Assembly (NCBI GenBank): GCA_934085675.1
Contig: CAKOHH010000021.1
Span: 1-8,077, forward strand
Origin: an uncultured Bacilli bacterium
GTDB taxonomy: Bacteria; Bacillota_I; Bacilli_A; RF39; UBA660
DNA length: 8,077 nt
Reading direction: 5' to 3'
Position 1 is the stretch's first letter, and the number at the start of each line of letters is the position of its first letter. This document shows positions 5,772-8,077 of this stretch, piece after piece. The notes below the pieces were generated by a model. That model had not been told where the DNA came from. It did not search any database and saw only the letters and a list, made by a program, of their open reading frames with translations. Both the position numbers and the translations under genes were made by a program.

Positions 5772-7695
5772 CTTGTTCTCCCTCTAATAAGTCGTTAAAG
5801 CTAATATAATTAGTATCCTCTAAATCATTTACCATATACTTTTCATCAATTAAAGAATCAAGTGTTTCTTCTTTTGGTTCTTCTTTCTTAGGTTCTTTCT
5901 TTTCCTCTTCTTTAGTTGGTACAATATCTTCTACATGAATAACTTTTAAACGTTTATTTTTTGTTTCATATGTTTGTCTAGGTGGGAAAACAACAGGTTC
6001 TTCTTTTATTTCTGGTTCAGGAATCTGATAAGAGGAAACATCTTCTACAACAGGAGGTACTTCTTTAATAAGTTCATCTTCAAATGATTTTTTAGGTGGT
6101 TCTTCTTCATCAAATGATAGTTCATCTATACGATAATCATCTAAGTTAATTGGGGATTCTTCATCGCTTTCTAAAACTTCAGGTTCTTCAGTTTCTTTAA
6201 CTAAATCTTCAATTTCTTTATATATTTCATTAGGAGTTTTCTTGTAAGATTTACGATTTACAATTGCATCAACTTCATCCGCTAATTTTTTTAACTTTGT
6301 CTTGTCTTTTTCAATTGCTAGCAAGTCTTGAGAGTTAGTAGTAACAACGATATTCTTATTAATTTCCATGATTTCTTTATCAATATTTGCTAAACAATTT
6401 TTCAATTTCATTAAATTGTTTTCTTCTAAATCTTTAGAATATAAAACCGTTTGTTCTAATTCAGTTTCATACTTTTTCAATAGTTCTTCTATATAGTCTA
6501 AATCTTCACATTTTTGGTTTAAAGCTGTTGTTAATGAAGCCTTTTTACGTGGTGTTTTGTATTCTGTATTTTCACTGATTACAGTGCGATATTCTTCAAT
6601 ATCTTTAGTTAATTCATCTTTCGTAGTATGTAGTAAAGAAACATGGTTCATTAAATCCTTAACAACGTTAACATCTAAATCATGAATTTCAATCTCTAAG
6701 TTTTTGATACTTGCTTCCATTTCTCTTTTACGATTTTGTAAATATTCTAAACGACTGACAATAGCTTTGTTATCATGTGTTTTGTAATCTTTATTTTCCA
6801 TCGAACTTGAAAACTCATCACGTTTATTTTCGGCTTCTTCTAACAATTCATCTAGTTCTTCATAAGAAACATTCATATAAGGTAACGTATTTAATTTATT
6901 AATTAAATCTTTTAGTTTTAAAATTGCCGCGGTAACATCTTCTTCTTTAATAAGAGTTATGGCTTCATGACCAATATAAACAGGATCTCCTAAAATTTCT
7001 TCTTTTCTATGATTTAATTCTTCTTTTGCCTTGTTTAATTCTTCTAATTTTTTTTCATCCTCAGCTTTTAATTTTTCATCAATGTAGGTATTAGGATTCA
7101 TTAAGTAATTTGTTGTTTCTGTTAATTTTTCCCGTTTTTCTTTTAAAAGATTTTCTAACTTAGCCCTTTGTTCTCCAAAGGAAGATAGTCTTTTATTTAT
7201 TTGTTCATAAGAAGATTGCTTATCATTTAATTGCTCTTTTAAAGTAGCCATTTCATTAGTGGCATCTTCAATAAGCCCTTGATAAAATTGATAAGAAGAT
7301 TTATCACGACTACCGATTGTTTTAGCTTTTAATTCTAAAGAAGAAAGAAAATTGTCTAAAGAAGTTAACTCTCTTTCAATATTCAAAATAGCCTCATGAT
7401 ATTCTTCTTCACTTTCAGATACCTCATCTATTTTAGCTTTGCAATCCAATAGTTCTTGTTCATACATTTCGATTTTGTTTTCTAAACTAATTTTAATGTT
7501 TTCATCAATTAGTTTATCACTAGCTTTAATATATTTACTCTCATTGGTGGTTATTTTATATTTTTCTATTTCGCGTTCACATTTTAATAAATCTTTTTGA
7601 ATAACTTTTAATTCAGATTGTAATGATTCGTAGGTATTACTTGAATTAGCCATTTCAATAAGAGTCGTTATCTTTTTTATAATATTTTGGTACAT
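5761..7695 (-). CDS. Long coiled-coil protein with acidic disordered tail, function unknown
   Basis: I do not recognise a family for this 644-residue protein. About residues 20-190, 205-235, 275-375 and 385-500 are rich in E, K, L, Q and N with heptad-like spacing, giving several coiled-coil segments. A short less charged region near 236-275 (GDPVYIGHEAITLI...LPYMNVSYEE) may be a hinge. From about 500 onward the protein is acidic, proline-rich and probably disordered (EEPEVLESDEESP, FDEEEPPKKSFEDE, KKEPKKEEPKEE). It ends in a less biased stretch (NYISFNDLLEG, 629-639) that could be a docking peptide. There are no Walker motifs, signal peptide or membrane helix, so it is not an SMC ATPase. A cytoplasmic scaffold or cytoskeletal role is possible but unproven. 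GAGG lies 8 nt before the ATG at 7693-7695. A strong promoter lies upstream, and the small gene downstream overlaps it. Confidence 0.85.
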   Translation of the reverse strand: MYQNIIKKITTLIEMANSSNTYESLQSELKVIQKDLLKCEREIEKYKITTNESKYIKASDKLIDENIKISLENKIEMYEQELLDCKAKIDEVSESEEEYHEAILNIERELTSLDNFLSSLELKAKTIGSRDKSSYQFYQGLIEDATNEMATLKEQLNDKQSSYEQINKRLSSFGEQRAKLENLLKEKREKLTETTNYLMNPNTYIDEKLKAEDEKKLEELNKAKEELNHRKEEILGDPVYIGHEAITLIKEEDVTAAILKLKDLINKLNTLPYMNVSYEELDELLEEAENKRDEFSSSMENKDYKTHDNKAIVSRLEYLQNRKREMEASIKNLEIEIHDLDVNVVKDLMNHVSLLHTTKDELTKDIEEYRTVISENTEYKTPRKKASLTTALNQKCEDLDYIEELLKKYETELEQTVLYSKDLEENNLMKLKNCLANIDKEIMEINKNIVVTTNSQDLLAIEKDKTKLKKLADEVDAIVNRKSYKKTPNEIYKEIEDLVKETEEPEVLESDEESPINLDDYRIDELSFDEEEPPKKSFEDELIKEVPPVVEDVSSYQIPEPEIKEEPVVFPPRQTYETKNKRLKVIHVEDIVPTKEEEKKEPKKEEPKEETLDSLIDEKYMVNDLEDTNYISFNDLLEGEQDED

Positions 7696-7737
7696 AGAAT
7701 CAACCTCGCTTATTTTTCTTTTATTCTAATCACTATA

Positions 7738-7766
7738 ATGATAACAAAAAAATGAAAAATTGTAAA
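7738..7766 (-). promoter_or_regulatory. Sigma-A promoter of the coiled-coil operon
   Basis: On the minus strand, TTTACA (7761-7766, 5/6 to consensus) and TATCAT (7738-7743, 5/6) are separated by exactly 17 bp. Transcription should begin near 7731, giving a leader of about 35 nt before the ATG. It lies downstream of the nuclease terminator, marking a new transcription unit. Confidence 0.7.
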
Positions 7767-7811
7767 TCAATTTCATATGTTCAAATAAAACGAAAAACTT
7801 TAATTGTAAGC

Positions 7812-7839
7812 AAAAAAATTCAGCATAAACTGAATTTTT
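7812..7839 (-). terminator. Intrinsic terminator of the nuclease gene
   Basis: A perfect 10-bp stem (7814-7823 with 7830-7839, AAAAATTCAG/CTGAATTTTT) has a 6-nt loop. On the minus strand it is followed by T residues (7818-7812, partly in the stem). It begins about 40 nt past the stop of the nuclease gene. The sequence is near-symmetrical, so it could also stop plus-strand transcription. Confidence 0.8.
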
Positions 7840-7879
7840 CTTTTCAACCTGGAAAGGGGCAATACTTTCTGAGTCCTTT

Positions 7880-8077
7880 TTATTCATCTTTTAAATTTAA
7901 TATTTCTTCTTTACTTAAGCCTGTTGCTTTCATAATTTTAGGAAGAGAAACTTCTAATTGTAACAATTCCTTGGCAATTTCTTTATTACGTTCTTGTTTG
8001 CCTTTGCTATAGCCAATAGATTCACCTTTGCTATAGCCTTTATCATAGCAAGCATTCTCAAACATCTTATCTCGATC
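7880..8077 (-). CDS. Rpn-family nuclease / PD-(D/E)XK transposase-like protein, C-terminal fragment
   Basis: Only the last 65 residues are in the window. The frame is open through the right edge, and the methionine at 8063-8065 is internal, preceded by D-R-D-K. The visible part is typical of the C-terminal tail of Rpn-type proteins (recombination-promoting nuclease / putative transposase, PD-(D/E)XK fold). It has a DRDKMFE lead-in, a glycine-lysine-rich linker with two GYSKG units, then IAKELLQLEVSLPKIMKATGLSKEEILNL split across two helices that resemble a small helix-turn-helix. The catalytic domain lies outside the window, so activity cannot be judged. Rpn proteins cut DNA and have been linked to recombination and phage defence. 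These genes are frequent and often degenerate in gut Firmicutes. The assignment rests on the tail only. Confidence 0.75.
   Translation of the reverse strand, partial: DRDKMFENACYDKGYSKGESIGYSKGKQERNKEIAKELLQLEVSLPKIMKATGLSKEEILNLKDE
8001..8038. repeat. Short in-frame tandem repeat in the nuclease linker
   Basis: The 14-base sequence CCTTTGCTATAGCC occurs at 8001-8014 and again at 8025-8038, a 24-bp period equal to eight codons. It encodes two GYSKG units, and a diverged copy (YDKG) precedes them. Copy-number change would keep the frame and only lengthen the linker. Confidence 0.8.

Noticed and set aside
7752..8012. Plus-strand open frame of 86 codons
   Set aside because: It runs antisense to the nuclease tail and through that gene's terminator, with no recognisable product.

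Overview
The window is strongly AT-rich, and every gene I can support lies on the minus strand and reads right to left. The gene set suggests a strictly anaerobic, low-GC Firmicute, perhaps a gut Bacilli/Erysipelotrichia- or RF39-like lineage. It has a one-piece pyruvate:ferredoxin oxidoreductase, a rubrerythrin, a PerR-type peroxide sensor, a Firmicute-style Fic protein and the tail of an Rpn-type nuclease. The taxonomic placement is inference from gene content and composition. Tryptophan codons checked are TGG and the stops seen are TAA and TAG, which fits the ordinary bacterial code.

Layout from right to left, in the direction of transcription. (1) 7880-8077 holds the C-terminal end of an Rpn/PD-(D/E)XK-type nuclease, cut by the window edge and followed by a clear hairpin terminator at 7812-7839. 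(2) A good sigma-A promoter (7738-7766) drives a two-gene operon. It contains a 644-residue coiled-coil protein with an acidic disordered tail and, overlapping it by 11 bp, an 81-residue DUF1292-like protein. The operon ends in a long AT-rich hairpin (5511-5550). (3) A Fic-family gene (4636-5457) has its own promoter, but its signature motif has lost the catalytic histidine and the acidic metal-binding residue. (4) perR and rubrerythrin genes overlap by 20 bp. They form an oxidative-stress operon behind a perfect 7-1-7 inverted repeat that looks like an autoregulatory PerR box. (5) nifJ (PFOR) follows with its own ribosome binding site and a probable promoter placed right after the rubrerythrin terminator. 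(6) The 170 bp downstream of nifJ (74-242) contain no gene and no convincing terminator.

The most unusual item is at the left edge. A perfect TTGACA -35 box and a perfect extended -10 (TGnTATAAT), both on the minus strand, are separated by a 21-bp spacer that contains a run of eleven G residues (C on the plus strand). Such a run is conspicuous in DNA this AT-rich. Because it sits in the spacer, slipped-strand changes in its length would tune or switch the promoter, as in known phase-variable promoters. The controlled gene starts within the first 26 bases and runs out of the window, so its product is unknown.

Functionally, PerR and rubrerythrin form a peroxide-defence unit next to an oxygen-sensitive central-metabolism enzyme. 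The coiled-coil operon and the Fic protein are not obviously linked to it. The leftmost promoter probably controls a separate, variably expressed gene.
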